Source: Clostridiales bacterium (GTDB lineage: Bacteria > Bacillota > Clostridia > Lachnospirales > Lachnospiraceae). Taken from it: a DNA stretch of 64,000 nucleotides. The stretch's first letter is position 1. Every line of letters begins with the position of its first letter. Below the pieces are notes generated by a model that did not search any database, was not told the origin of the DNA, and saw only the letters and a list, made by a program, of their open reading frames with translations. This document shows positions 8,021-15,874 of this stretch, piece after piece. The stretch is taken from the NCBI GenBank assembly GCA_018366495.1, contig JAGZHZ010000007.1:45973-109972 (forward strand). Direction: 5' to 3'. Made by a program: the position numbers and the translations under genes.

Positions 8021-9188
8021 GCTGATTTTTACAAGGATAAACGAAAGAGCAGTAACTGCTCTATTTGAAGACGAACAATGTGTTCAGCTGGAATGCGGCG
8101 TTGAAAAAGATACTATTCTTGGAAATATCTATATTGGGAAGGTAAAGAATGTAGTGAAGAACATTCAGGCAGCATTTGTGGAAATTGCGCCGGGAATGAT
8201 GTGTTATCTTCCACTGGAAGAGGCAAGAAATGCCGTTTATACCTCAAAAATTCCATCCAATCGTCTTGTAGCACAGGATGAACTGCTGGTGCAGGTAAAA
8301 AAGGAAGGGATAAAGACAAAAGCGCCGGGACTTACCGCTGACTTTTGTCTGACGGGTCAATATCTTATCTTAAGCCATGGAAATACAAGAATCGGATTGT
8401 CTTCTAAACTGGACAGCGAGTGTAAAAAAAGGCTGCGCGAGTGGATTACTCCTTTTGAAAATACTGCATACGGATGGATTGTGCGTACAAATGCGGCGAA
8501 CGTTTCAGAAGAACTTTTTCTTGCAGAAGCAGCAGAACTTTCCCGAAAATATGAGACGATCGTCAAAAATGCAGCATTTCGTACTTGTTTTAGTATAGTG
8601 ATGAAAAACGATCCCTATTGTACACAAATTCTAAAAAATATGTATCATAAAAATACAGAAGAGATTATTACAGATCAGTCTGATTTTTATGAGGAAATTG
8701 TGCAATATGAGAAACTGTCAAAACATCCATGCCGGGTTTCTTTCTATCAAGACGATCTGCTGCCCCTTGCAAAACTTTATAATCTGGAGAGAATTCTGGA
8801 AAATGCTCAGAAAGAACGTGTCTGGATGAAATCGGGAGCTTATCTTGTAATCCAGCCTACAGAGGCCATGACAGTGATTGATGTCAACACTGGAAAGTGT
8901 ACGGCAAAGAAAGATCAGCAGGAAACATTTTTAAAGATTAATAAAGAAGCAGCAGCAGAGATTGCCAGACAGCTTCGAATTCGGAATATTTCAGGAATTA
9001 TCGTTGTAGATTTTATTAATCTGGAACAGGAGAATGATCGCAGAGAATTGATGCAGTATTTAGAAGATTTCTTAAATCGAGACCCTGTCAAGACTACACT
9101 GGTGGATATGACGCGCCTCGGATTGGTAGAAATTACACGAAAAAAGGTAAAAAAATCTCTTTCTGAGCAGTTGGGACAAAAAAGTTAA
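8001..9188 (+). CDS. rng: Ribonuclease E/G family protein
   Basis: A 395-residue endoribonuclease acting on A/U-rich single-stranded RNA in rRNA and mRNA processing. An S1-like domain (residues about 38-110, GNIYIGKVKNVVKNIQAAFVEI) is followed by the DNase I-like catalytic part with the metal-binding Asp residues in VIDVNTG and GIIVVDFINL. The start is GTG at 8001, overlapping the upstream gene by 20 bp. The protein stops after TRKKVKKSLSEQL and lacks the CPxCxG zinc-link that follows here in E. coli RNase G, so zinc-linked oligomerisation is not expected. Confidence 0.93.
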   Translation: MKRLQSKLIFTRINERAVTALFEDEQCVQLECGVEKDTILGNIYIGKVKNVVKNIQAAFVEIAPGMMCYLPLEEARNAVYTSKIPSNRLVAQDELLVQVKKEGIKTKAPGLTADFCLTGQYLILSHGNTRIGLSSKLDSECKKRLREWITPFENTAYGWIVRTNAANVSEELFLAEAAELSRKYETIVKNAAFRTCFSIVMKNDPYCTQILKNMYHKNTEEIITDQSDFYEEIVQYEKLSKHPCRVSFYQDDLLPLAKLYNLERILENAQKERVWMKSGAYLVIQPTEAMTVIDVNTGKCTAKKDQQETFLKINKEAAAEIARQLRIRNISGIIVVDFINLEQENDRRELMQYLEDFLNRDPVKTTLVDMTRLGLVEITRKKVKKSLSEQLGQKS

Positions 9189-9207
9189 AAAATTTACAAA
9201 AAATCCG

Positions 9208-9236
9208 TTGACGTAATCAAAATAATATAGTACAAT
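9208..9236 (+). promoter_or_regulatory. Predicted promoter of the L21-L27 operon
   Basis: TTGACG (9208-9213), 17-bp spacer, TACAAT (9231-9236). It lies just after the RNase G stop codon and drives rplU-prp-rpmA. Confidence 0.75.
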
Positions 9237-9242
9237 GCAATC

Positions 9243-9321
9243 GTATGCCGCACAAAGAGGTTTAAGGATCAGTGATCTGATCACCGTATTTGGCGAGTAA
9301 TGATAATAGGAGGTGTGCCAT
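9243..9321 (+). ncRNA. Candidate L21 ribosomal leader
   Basis: The 5' leader between the promoter and rplU has short pairing elements, including GATCAGTGATCTGATC, and flanking CCGCACAAAGAGG and GGCGAGTAATGAT stretches. Its place upstream of rplU in a Clostridia-like genome fits the autoregulatory L21 leader. I did not fold it or compare it with the Rfam model. Confidence 0.45.
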
Positions 9322-9627
9322 ATGTACGCAATTATTGCAACAGGTGGTAAACAGTACAAAGTAGCCGAAGGCGATATCATTAACGTAGAAAAGCTGGGAG
9401 TGGAAGCTGGAGAAACTGTTACTTTTGATAACGTTCTCGCAGTAAGCAATGACGGTCTGAAAGTTGGTGCAGACGTTGCAGGTGCAACCGTAACAGCTAG
9501 TGTTGTTAAGAATGCAAAAGCGAAAAAAGTGATTGTTTACAAATATAAAAGCAAAACCGGATATCATAAGAAAAACGGTCACAGACAGCAGTATACTCAG
9601 GTTAAGATTGAAAAAATCAATGGTTAA
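9322..9627 (+). CDS. rplU: 50S ribosomal protein L21
   Basis: A 101-residue ribosomal protein binding 23S rRNA. The N-terminus MYAIIATGGKQYKV and the C-terminal YKSKTGYHKKNGHRQ are diagnostic. ATG at 9322 is chosen over GTG at 9313 because AGGAGGTG occupies 9309-9316 and the family begins MYAII. First gene of the L21-Prp-L27 operon. Confidence 0.98.
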   Translation: MYAIIATGGKQYKVAEGDIINVEKLGVEAGETVTFDNVLAVSNDGLKVGADVAGATVTASVVKNAKAKKVIVYKYKSKTGYHKKNGHRQQYTQVKIEKING

Positions 9628-9633
9628 TCCATT

Positions 9634-9954
9634 ATGATAGAAATTATCATTCATAGAAGAGGGAATCAGTATGCAGGTTTTGTCTCGAAAGGTCATGCGG
9701 GATATGCAGAAGAAGGATATGATATCATCTGTGCTGCTGTCTCTGTACTGACAGTCAATACCATTAATTCAATTGAAGCTTTTACCACGGATCATTTTGC
9801 AGTGAGACAGGGTGACGGACTGGTGGAATTAATTTTGGACGGGACAGTCTCAAAAGAGACTGCTTTGCTGATAGATTCTATGATACTTGGCTTGCAGGAT
9901 ATTCAGAAAAATTACGGAAATGAATATATGAACATCATATTCGAGGAGGTGTAG
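9634..9954 (+). CDS. prp: Ribosomal-processing cysteine protease Prp
   Basis: A 106-residue cysteine protease that removes the N-terminal extension of L27 before ribosome assembly. The catalytic pair is His21 and Cys33 in GHAGYAEEGYDIICAAVS. It lies between rplU and rpmA, the family's usual place, and the L27 downstream carries the cleavage motif. There is little Shine-Dalgarno sequence before the ATG, so translation may depend on coupling with rplU six bases upstream. Confidence 0.95.
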   Translation: MIEIIIHRRGNQYAGFVSKGHAGYAEEGYDIICAAVSVLTVNTINSIEAFTTDHFAVRQGDGLVELILDGTVSKETALLIDSMILGLQDIQKNYGNEYMNIIFEEV

Positions 9955-9957
9955 GAC

Positions 9958-10248
9958 ATGTTAAATATGAACCTTCAGATTTTCGCTCATAAAAAGGGAG
10001 TTGGTTCTACAAAAAATGGTAGAGATTCCGAATCCAAGAGATTAGGTGCGAAAAGAGCAGACGGACAGTTTGTAAAAGCTGGAAATATCCTTTACAGACA
10101 GCGTGGAACAAAAATTCATCCAGGCGTAAACGTAGGACGCGGCGGAGATGATACTTTATTTGCATTAGTTGACGGTGTTGTAAAGTTTGAGAGAAAAGGC
10201 AGAGACAAAAAACAGGTTTCTATCGTTCCGGTAGCAGTAGAAGAATAG
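9958..10248 (+). CDS. rpmA: 50S ribosomal protein L27 with cleavable N-terminus
   Basis: A 96-residue protein near the peptidyl transferase centre. The N-terminus MLNMNLQIFA-HKKGVGSTKNGRDS contains the Prp cleavage site between FA and HKKG, as in other Firmicutes; the mature protein starts at His11. ATG has GAGGAGGTG upstream and lies three bases after the prp stop. It ends with an intrinsic terminator. Confidence 0.98.
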   Translation: MLNMNLQIFAHKKGVGSTKNGRDSESKRLGAKRADGQFVKAGNILYRQRGTKIHPGVNVGRGGDDTLFALVDGVVKFERKGRDKKQVSIVPVAVEE

Positions 10249-10255
10249 AACGTGT

Positions 10256-10290
10256 GGCTTCAAATCAGATTGGTTTGAAGCCATTTTTTT
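10256..10290 (+). terminator. Intrinsic terminator after rpmA
   Basis: GGCTTCAAA (10256-10264) pairs with TTTGAAGCC (10274-10282), followed by a run of seven T. Confidence 0.9.
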
Positions 10291-10383
10291 AATCGGCAGA
10301 CTACAAAATCTGTAATTTTTATGTCTAGAACAGCAAGCAGTGTTGCATAATAAAAAATAAGAAAAAAACAGGCAGGTGATAAT

Positions 10384-11679
10384 ATGTTTGCAGACAGAGC
10401 AAGAATTTTTATTCGTTCCGGAAAAGGCGGCGACGGTCATGTAAGTTTCCGAAGAGAGCTTTTTGTAGCAGCAGGCGGTCCGGACGGAGGTGACGGCGGA
10501 AAAGGCGGGGATGTAATCTTTGAGGTAGATGAAGGATTAAATACACTGGCAGATTTTCGCCACAGAGGAAAATTTTGTGCCCAGGACGGTGAAGAGGGAA
10601 AGAAAAAGCGGTGTCATGGTGCAAATGGAAGTGATATTGTGCTGAAAGTTCCGGAAGGAACAATTATCAAAGAAGCGGAATCGAATCGTGTTATCGCTGA
10701 TATGTCCGGGGAAAACCGCAGGAAAGTGATCTTAAAGGGCGGAAAAGGCGGACTTGGAAATATGCACTATGCTACGGCAACGATGCAGGTTCCAAAATAT
10801 GCACAGCCTGGCAAACCAGGCAAGGAACTTTGGGTGAATCTGGAATTAAAAGTAATTGCAGATGTAGGATTAGTCGGATTCCCGAATGTCGGAAAATCCA
10901 CTTTTCTTTCAAGAGTCAGCAACGCACGTCCTAAAATAGCAAATTATCATTTTACCACACTGACACCAAATCTTGGTGTTGTAGATTTAGATGGAGGCAA
11001 AGGATTTGTTATCGCAGATATTCCTGGATTGATAGAAGGCGCTTCAGAGGGAGTTGGCCTCGGTCATGAGTTTCTGCGTCATATTGAACGGACGAAAGTA
11101 TTGATTCATATTGTGGATGCTGCTTCAACAGAAGGACGTGATCCGATCGAGGATATCCATAAAATTAATCAGGAACTTGTCGCATATAAGGAAGAAATTG
11201 CAAATCGCCCTCAGGTGATTGCAGCAAACAAAATTGATGCGATCTATCAGGATGGTGAAAATGATCCGATTCAGAAATTAAAAGAAGAATTTGAACCGCA
11301 GGGAATTCGCGTATTTCCTATTTCAGCTGTCACTGGAAAAGGTATCAAGGAATTATTGTATTATGTAAAAGAATTATTAGATCAGGTTCCGGACGAGACA
11401 GTAGTGTTTGAACAGGAATATTTTCCAGATGAGTTTGATATTCAGATAGATCTCCCTTACACTGTGACAAAATCTGATGAAGAAGAACATACTTATATTG
11501 TGGAGGGACCTAAGATTGAAAAAATGTTAGGATATACAAATCTGGATTCTGAAAAAGGATTTACTTTCTTCCAGAAATTCTTAAAAGAAAGTGGTATTTT
11601 GGATGAATTAGAAGCAGCCGGCATTGAGGAAGGCGATACCGTAAGAATGTATGGTCTTCAATTTGATTATTATAAATAA
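10384..11679 (+). CDS. obgE: GTPase Obg
   Basis: A 431-residue large-subunit assembly GTPase. Domains in order: glycine-rich Obg fold (residues 1-158, many GGDGGKGGD-type segments), the G domain with the P-loop GFPNVGKS at 165-172, DIPGLIEG and NKID motifs, and a C-terminal OCT domain (about 355-431). Start ATG has AGGCAGGTG upstream. It follows the L27 terminator, as often in Firmicutes, and is 21 bp from the next gene. Confidence 0.98.
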   Translation: MFADRARIFIRSGKGGDGHVSFRRELFVAAGGPDGGDGGKGGDVIFEVDEGLNTLADFRHRGKFCAQDGEEGKKKRCHGANGSDIVLKVPEGTIIKEAESNRVIADMSGENRRKVILKGGKGGLGNMHYATATMQVPKYAQPGKPGKELWVNLELKVIADVGLVGFPNVGKSTFLSRVSNARPKIANYHFTTLTPNLGVVDLDGGKGFVIADIPGLIEGASEGVGLGHEFLRHIERTKVLIHIVDAASTEGRDPIEDIHKINQELVAYKEEIANRPQVIAANKIDAIYQDGENDPIQKLKEEFEPQGIRVFPISAVTGKGIKELLYYVKELLDQVPDETVVFEQEYFPDEFDIQIDLPYTVTKSDEEEHTYIVEGPKIEKMLGYTNLDSEKGFTFFQKFLKESGILDELEAAGIEEGDTVRMYGLQFDYYK

Positions 11680-11700
11680 GATTGAAAACAGGAGAAAAAG

Positions 11701-11994
11701 ATGACAAGTAAACAACGAGCATATTTAAAGAGTCTGGCAATGACGATGGACCCGATTTTACAGATCGGAAAATCAAGTCTGACCCCAGAAAATACAGCCG
11801 CGATTGACGAAGCGCTTGCCGCAAGAGAATTAATTAAAATTCATGTATTACAGAATTGCCTTGATGATCCTAAGGCGCTGGCACAGATAGTAGCAGAACG
11901 CACACATTCTGAGGTCGTTCAGGTGATTGGAAAGAAGATTGTACTGTATCGTCCTGGAAAAGACGATAAGAAAAAGATTGTTCTTCCAAAGTAA
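11701..11994 (+). CDS. yhbY: YhbY-type RNA-binding protein (CRM domain)
   Basis: A 97-residue single CRM domain protein associated with pre-50S particles. The start TSKQRAYLKSLA, the segment LQIGKSSLT and the VQVIGKKIVLYRP loop are typical, and length is full. AGGAG precedes the ATG. It sits in an Obg-YhbY-NadD run that is widely conserved. Confidence 0.93.
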   Translation: MTSKQRAYLKSLAMTMDPILQIGKSSLTPENTAAIDEALAARELIKIHVLQNCLDDPKALAQIVAERTHSEVVQVIGKKIVLYRPGKDDKKKIVLPK

Positions 11995-12008
11995 AGGAGT
12001 ATGAACAT

Positions 12009-12650
12009 ATGCCTGCACTCAAAAAGAAAATCGGAATTATGGGAGGAACATTTGACCCGATTCATATCGGTCATTTGATTCTTGGAGAAAGTGCATATCA
12101 ACAATTCAAACTGGATAAAGTATTATTTATGCCTTCGGGAAATCCGCCTCATAAACTGAACCGTGAAGGGCGCGCCACGAATGAAGAGAGAGTGGAAATG
12201 GTCAGACGTGCTATTTCTTCTAATCCTCATTTTGAACTGTCATTTGAAGAAATGAATGGGAAAGGATTTAATTATACAAAGGAGACATTGCAGCGTCTGA
12301 CAGAATCTCATCCTGACACGGAATACTATTTTATCATGGGTGCGGATTCTTTGTTTCAGCTTGAAGAATGGAAACAGCCAGAGCAGATCTGCCGTCTCTG
12401 TACGATTGTCGTTGCGGTCAGAGATCATGTCCATACATCTAAATTTGATGATAAGATACAGGAGCTTTCTGAAAAATACAAAGCTAAAATCGAGAAACTT
12501 GATACATCAAATATTGATATTTCTTCTCAAATGATCCGAAGCTGGTTAAATGCTGGAAAGCCGATCCGTTACTATGTACCGGATGCTGTAGTCGAATATA
12601 TTCAAAAGAGAAATCTATACAGAGGGTGTGAAACAGATGAAGTCCTATAA
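12009..12650 (+). CDS. nadD: Nicotinate-nucleotide adenylyltransferase
   Basis: A 213-residue enzyme making deamido-NAD from nicotinate mononucleotide and ATP. Seen are the nucleotidyltransferase motif GGTFDPIHIGHL near the N-terminus and the C-terminal ISSQMIRSW (the S-S-x-x-I-R motif). ATG follows AAAGGAG. The end overlaps the yqeK start. Confidence 0.96.
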   Translation: MPALKKKIGIMGGTFDPIHIGHLILGESAYQQFKLDKVLFMPSGNPPHKLNREGRATNEERVEMVRRAISSNPHFELSFEEMNGKGFNYTKETLQRLTESHPDTEYYFIMGADSLFQLEEWKQPEQICRLCTIVVAVRDHVHTSKFDDKIQELSEKYKAKIEKLDTSNIDISSQMIRSWLNAGKPIRYYVPDAVVEYIQKRNLYRGCETDEVL

Positions 12651-13221
12651 CTTAAAGAAAATGCAGAAAAAAGTTAAAAAGTATATGGATGAGGATCGGT
12701 ATACACATACAGTAGGGGTTATGTATATGTGTGCGGCGCTTGCCATGGCACACGGTGAAGATTTGCTTCGTGCCCAAGTGGCAGGGCTGCTTCATGACTG
12801 TGCAAAGTGTATGCCAAATGATAAAAAGCTGAAAATTTGTGAAAAAAATGAGATAGAAATATCTGAAGCAGAACGTGAAAATCCTTTTTTACTCCATGCA
12901 AAACTTGGGGCATATCTGGCTGATAAGAAATATGGTGTGGATGAAAAAGAGATTTTGGATGCAATCCGTTATCATACGACAGGAAAGCCCCAGATGAACC
13001 GTTTGGAGAAGATTGTATATATTGCGGACTATATTGAACCTATGCGCAGCAAAGCGTTAAATCTGCCTTTCATCCGCAAGATGGCTTTTCAGGATCTTGA
13101 CGAGACAATGTATCTTATCTTACATGATACACTGGAATACTTAAGCAAACAGGCAGAGGTCTTAGATCCTATGACCAAAATGGCTTATGATTACTATAAA
13201 AACAGAAAAGGGGAGATCTAA
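12637..13221 (+). CDS. yqeK: HD-domain diadenosine tetraphosphatase (YqeK)
   Basis: A 194-residue HD-domain hydrolase of the symmetrical Ap4A hydrolase type. Metal ligands are visible in RYTHTVGV, LLHDCAK and the later YHTTGKPQM and YIADYIEP segments. ATG at 12637 has GAGGGTG eight bases upstream; GTG at 12628 is a possible alternative. It overlaps nadD by 14 bp, implying coupling. Confidence 0.93.
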   Translation: MKSYNLKKMQKKVKKYMDEDRYTHTVGVMYMCAALAMAHGEDLLRAQVAGLLHDCAKCMPNDKKLKICEKNEIEISEAERENPFLLHAKLGAYLADKKYGVDEKEILDAIRYHTTGKPQMNRLEKIVYIADYIEPMRSKALNLPFIRKMAFQDLDETMYLILHDTLEYLSKQAEVLDPMTKMAYDYYKNRKGEI

Positions 13222-13225
13222 ATAA

Positions 13226-13591
13226 ATGGAACATTCAATATCAAAAGAAATGGCAAAGATTGCTTATGAAGCATTAGATGAAAAAAAAGCGGTAGACATC
13301 ACTATTATTGATATTCAGAAAGTATCTGTTCTTGCTGACTATTTTATTATTGCCAGCGGTACAAATAAAAATCAGGTACAGGCTCTTGTGGATAATGTGG
13401 ATGAAAAACTGACAAAAGCTGGTCATCCTGCAAAACAAGTGGAGGGATATCAGGCTGCAAACTGGATTTTACTGGATTACGGCGATGTCATTGTCCATGT
13501 TTTTGATTCAGAAAACCGTTTGTTCTACGATTTGGAGCGTATCTGGAGAGACGGCAAAATAATGACATTAGAGGAATTAGAGAGAGAATAA
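13226..13591 (+). CDS. rsfS: Ribosomal silencing factor RsfS
   Basis: A 121-residue protein that binds L14 and blocks subunit joining. Diagnostic segments are DYFIIASGTNKNQVQAL, GYQAANWILLDYGDVIVHVF and FYDLERIW. AAGGGGAG precedes the ATG and the gene lies four bases after yqeK. Last gene before a terminator. Confidence 0.96.
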   Translation: MEHSISKEMAKIAYEALDEKKAVDITIIDIQKVSVLADYFIIASGTNKNQVQALVDNVDEKLTKAGHPAKQVEGYQAANWILLDYGDVIVHVFDSENRLFYDLERIWRDGKIMTLEELERE

Positions 13592-13606
13592 ATCTAAAGA
13601 AATATC

Positions 13607-13638
13607 AAAACGGTATGGCAAAAGCTGTACCGTTTTTT
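13607..13638 (+). terminator. Intrinsic terminator after rsfS
   Basis: AAAACGGTA (13607-13615) pairs with TACCGTTTT (13628-13636); six T occupy 13633-13638. Confidence 0.9.
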
Positions 13639-13723
13639 GATGCTTGTATTTTTGCATAAAACGTTTTATGATAAGGTTATCGTATTGCAAATTTTTAATT
13701 TGTTTGGGAAAGAAGGTGCTTTT

Positions 13724-14629
13724 ATGCGAGAACCAAGTATTTATTTGTCGGTCACAACGACTATGATATGGGAGAGATTTACCCATCATTTCCGAAATGT
13801 TAAGACGAGTGAAACTTATTTTGGAGATTTAAATGAATTTCTCGATATGATACAGAAAGATTTTTTGGCTATACAGCAGCAGGACGCAGAACAATATTAT
13901 CAAACGATGAAAAAAAGAGTAGAAAGCCAGGAAATAAGGAGTAAAACGCTGGAAAAAAAGTTAAAAGAACTGCACGCCTTTGCAGATTTTATTTTACACC
14001 AGAAAAATGATTATGAAATACCGGATTCTTTTCAGGATTATTTTTACAGCTATCTCATTTATTTTGACAAAGAAGATCGTGTAAAAGATGTCTTTCCGAT
14101 TGAAGATCTTGATAAAATGTTAAGGGCAGCAGAAGAAGAATATATGACCTATACAATTTTAGTACTGTTTTATCGGATGGGGCTGCTGTCTACAGATGTC
14201 TGTGCGATAAAACCAGGCGATTTTGTAGAAAAAGAGGGACAAAGATATCTGATCCTGCGCGAAAAAAAAGAGGTTGCCTATATTCCGCAGGATGTGACTG
14301 AAATTTTGAAGCGTTATGAAGAAGTAAGAGAGGATCACGAGTATTACTTTTTTAATGGGCGAGGGAATCCATTAAATACAATGTATCTTCATCGTATGAT
14401 GCGCAGAATTACAAAAAAAGCAGGGGTTTCTGATTACAGTGCAATGGATTTAAGAAGCGCTTATGCCGGCACATTATACGCATATGGAGCAAAGGACGAT
14501 CAGGTAGCTGATCAGATCAGGATTACTCAGATGCATATAAAGCGATATGAAAATGAAGACTTTCAAACAGACATCAAAGAAAATGCTGCAAATCTGATCA
14601 AAATGGTTGTTCTTCCACCTGAAAGATAA
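13724..14629 (+). CDS. Tyrosine-recombinase-fold protein lacking catalytic residues
   Basis: A 301-residue protein that aligns with tyrosine recombinases: an N-terminal core-binding-like helical part (1-115) and a C-terminal catalytic-like part. Compared with the intact recombinase at 17057, the box I Arg is Leu155 (RMGLLSTDV), the box II His is Met241 (SAMDLRSAYAG) and the second His is Ile or Arg (QIRITQMHIKRY); Arg244 and Tyr275 remain. It is therefore probably not an active recombinase. The start is ATG at 13724 with AGAAGG upstream; a TTG at 13637 lies inside the rsfS terminator. It ends in a terminator shared with lexA. Role unknown. Confidence 0.75.
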   Translation: MREPSIYLSVTTTMIWERFTHHFRNVKTSETYFGDLNEFLDMIQKDFLAIQQQDAEQYYQTMKKRVESQEIRSKTLEKKLKELHAFADFILHQKNDYEIPDSFQDYFYSYLIYFDKEDRVKDVFPIEDLDKMLRAAEEEYMTYTILVLFYRMGLLSTDVCAIKPGDFVEKEGQRYLILREKKEVAYIPQDVTEILKRYEEVREDHEYYFFNGRGNPLNTMYLHRMMRRITKKAGVSDYSAMDLRSAYAGTLYAYGAKDDQVADQIRITQMHIKRYENEDFQTDIKENAANLIKMVVLPPER

Positions 14630-14657
14630 AGAAATAAAAAAATATGTCTTAAAGCAT

Positions 14658-14694
14658 CAATAAGTTTACATAATATTTTTATGTAAACTTATTG
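14658..14694. terminator. Bidirectional terminator between recombinase-like gene and lexA
   Basis: CAATAAGTTTACAT (14658-14671) pairs perfectly with ATGTAAACTTATTG (14681-14694) around AATATTTTT. The hairpin is AT-rich and has no clean T-run, but it sits exactly between converging genes. Confidence 0.6.
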
Positions 14695-14749
14695 AGTATA
14701 AATATCTGAATCTTCTGATTTCTATGCGACTAAAGATTTGGAATCGTTT

Positions 14750-15373
14750 TTATTGAAAAAATCGAAAAACACCGATTACTTTTCCGAGAATTTTTAATTC
14801 TCCGTCAACAATGATCGGAGTCATATCGTCATTTTCTGGCTGAAGACGATAATATCCGTCCTCTTTATAATAAGTCTTTACAGTAGCGGAATCTTCCACA
14901 AGAGCAACGATCATTTCACCGTTTTCTGCAGTTGTTTGTTGCTGGACCAGCACTTTATCCCCGTTGAAAATACCGGCATTGATCATGCTCTCACCTTTTA
15001 CTTCCAGCATAAATGTGGTTTTTCCCTTCGGCATATATTCAGAAGGAATCGGAAAATATCCATCTACATTTTCGACCGCAAGAATCGGAGATCCGGCAGC
15101 AACTTTTCCCATAATTGGAACATTGATGATCTCGCGGCGGACTAAATTAAAATTGTCATCTAAGATTTCGATTGCTCTTGGCTTTGTCGGGTCCCTTCTG
15201 ATATATCCGTTTTTTTCGAGTGATTCCAGATGGGAATGGACAGAAGAAGTAGATTTTAAATGAACAGCATCACATATTTCACGAACAGCAGGCGGAAAAC
15301 CTCTGTTTAAAATCTCATTTTTTATATATTCCAAAATCTCGGACTGTTTTTTTGTTATTTTTCCATACGCCAT
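14750..15373 (-). CDS. lexA: SOS regulator LexA
   Basis: A 207-residue repressor of DNA-damage genes that cuts itself when RecA is activated. N-terminal winged helix (residues 1-65), the Ala93-Gly94 cleavage site in KVAAGSP, and the Ser129/Lys166 dyad in VKGESM and SATVKTYY. The start is ATG at 15373 rather than the one at 15379, because GGAGG ends only one base before the latter but seven before the former. The promoter carries two LexA boxes, so autoregulation is expected. Confidence 0.97.
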   Translation of the reverse strand: MAYGKITKKQSEILEYIKNEILNRGFPPAVREICDAVHLKSTSSVHSHLESLEKNGYIRRDPTKPRAIEILDDNFNLVRREIINVPIMGKVAAGSPILAVENVDGYFPIPSEYMPKGKTTFMLEVKGESMINAGIFNGDKVLVQQQTTAENGEMIVALVEDSATVKTYYKEDGYYRLQPENDDMTPIIVDGELKILGKVIGVFRFFQ

Positions 15374-15874
15374 AAGCATACCTCCAGCTCTTTTTCTTAA
15401 CTATATCATATCTATAGCAAAAATTCAAACAAATGTTTAGAATATTTGTTCTGTCAGGGGAAATGTTTTCTCAAATTACAAGGAAAAGAGGAAAGAAAAT
15501 GTTTAGACAACTCTTTCCTTTTTTTATAAACAGAAGTAACAACGTATTTTTTATGTGCAGAAATACTAAAAACAATCCGATGAATTATGATAAAAGCAGT
15601 TGAAGAACTTTCAAAGAAGTATTATAATAAATCCGAGTAATTTGCGATTTTAGATGAACAAGAAAATAAGTAGGAACTCTCTGAAAAAGTTATAAAATAA
15701 CATAATATTTGAGAAAGTACCGATGGCTGGTCGGGAAGTTATGTCTGCAAAAAAGTGTATTGACGTATAAAAGCAAAATCAGGATATGCTTGGAGCAGAA
15801 ATGATATCAATATGGATAGGAATCCGTATTTTAAGCATCAGCATAAGTAAATGAAAAGAGGAGACAAGTAATCT
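15374..15874. other. Gene-poor region around the lexA promoter
   Basis: About 500 bases without a recognised gene. The left part is the lexA promoter with two operators. A terminator-like hairpin at 15489-15526 (AGGAAAGA with TCTTTCCT, then eight T) points rightward but has no plus-strand gene in front of it. Possible promoters for the gene at 15875 are TTGAAG-17-TATAAT (15600-15628) and TTGACG at 15760. The rest is AT-rich and featureless to me. Confidence 0.55.
15400..15452 (-). promoter_or_regulatory. lexA promoter with two LexA boxes
   Basis: On the minus strand TTGAAT (15428-15423), 17 bp, TATAGT (15405-15400). Two imperfect palindromes of the Firmicute LexA type (GAAC-N4-GTTC) occur: CAAACAAATGTTTAG at 15426-15440, touching the -35 box, and AGAATATTTGTTCT at 15439-15452. 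Confidence 0.7.

Noticed and set aside
15489..15526. Terminator-like hairpin as the end of a small RNA gene.
   Set aside because: I could not find a promoter between it and the lexA promoter, so no RNA gene was called.
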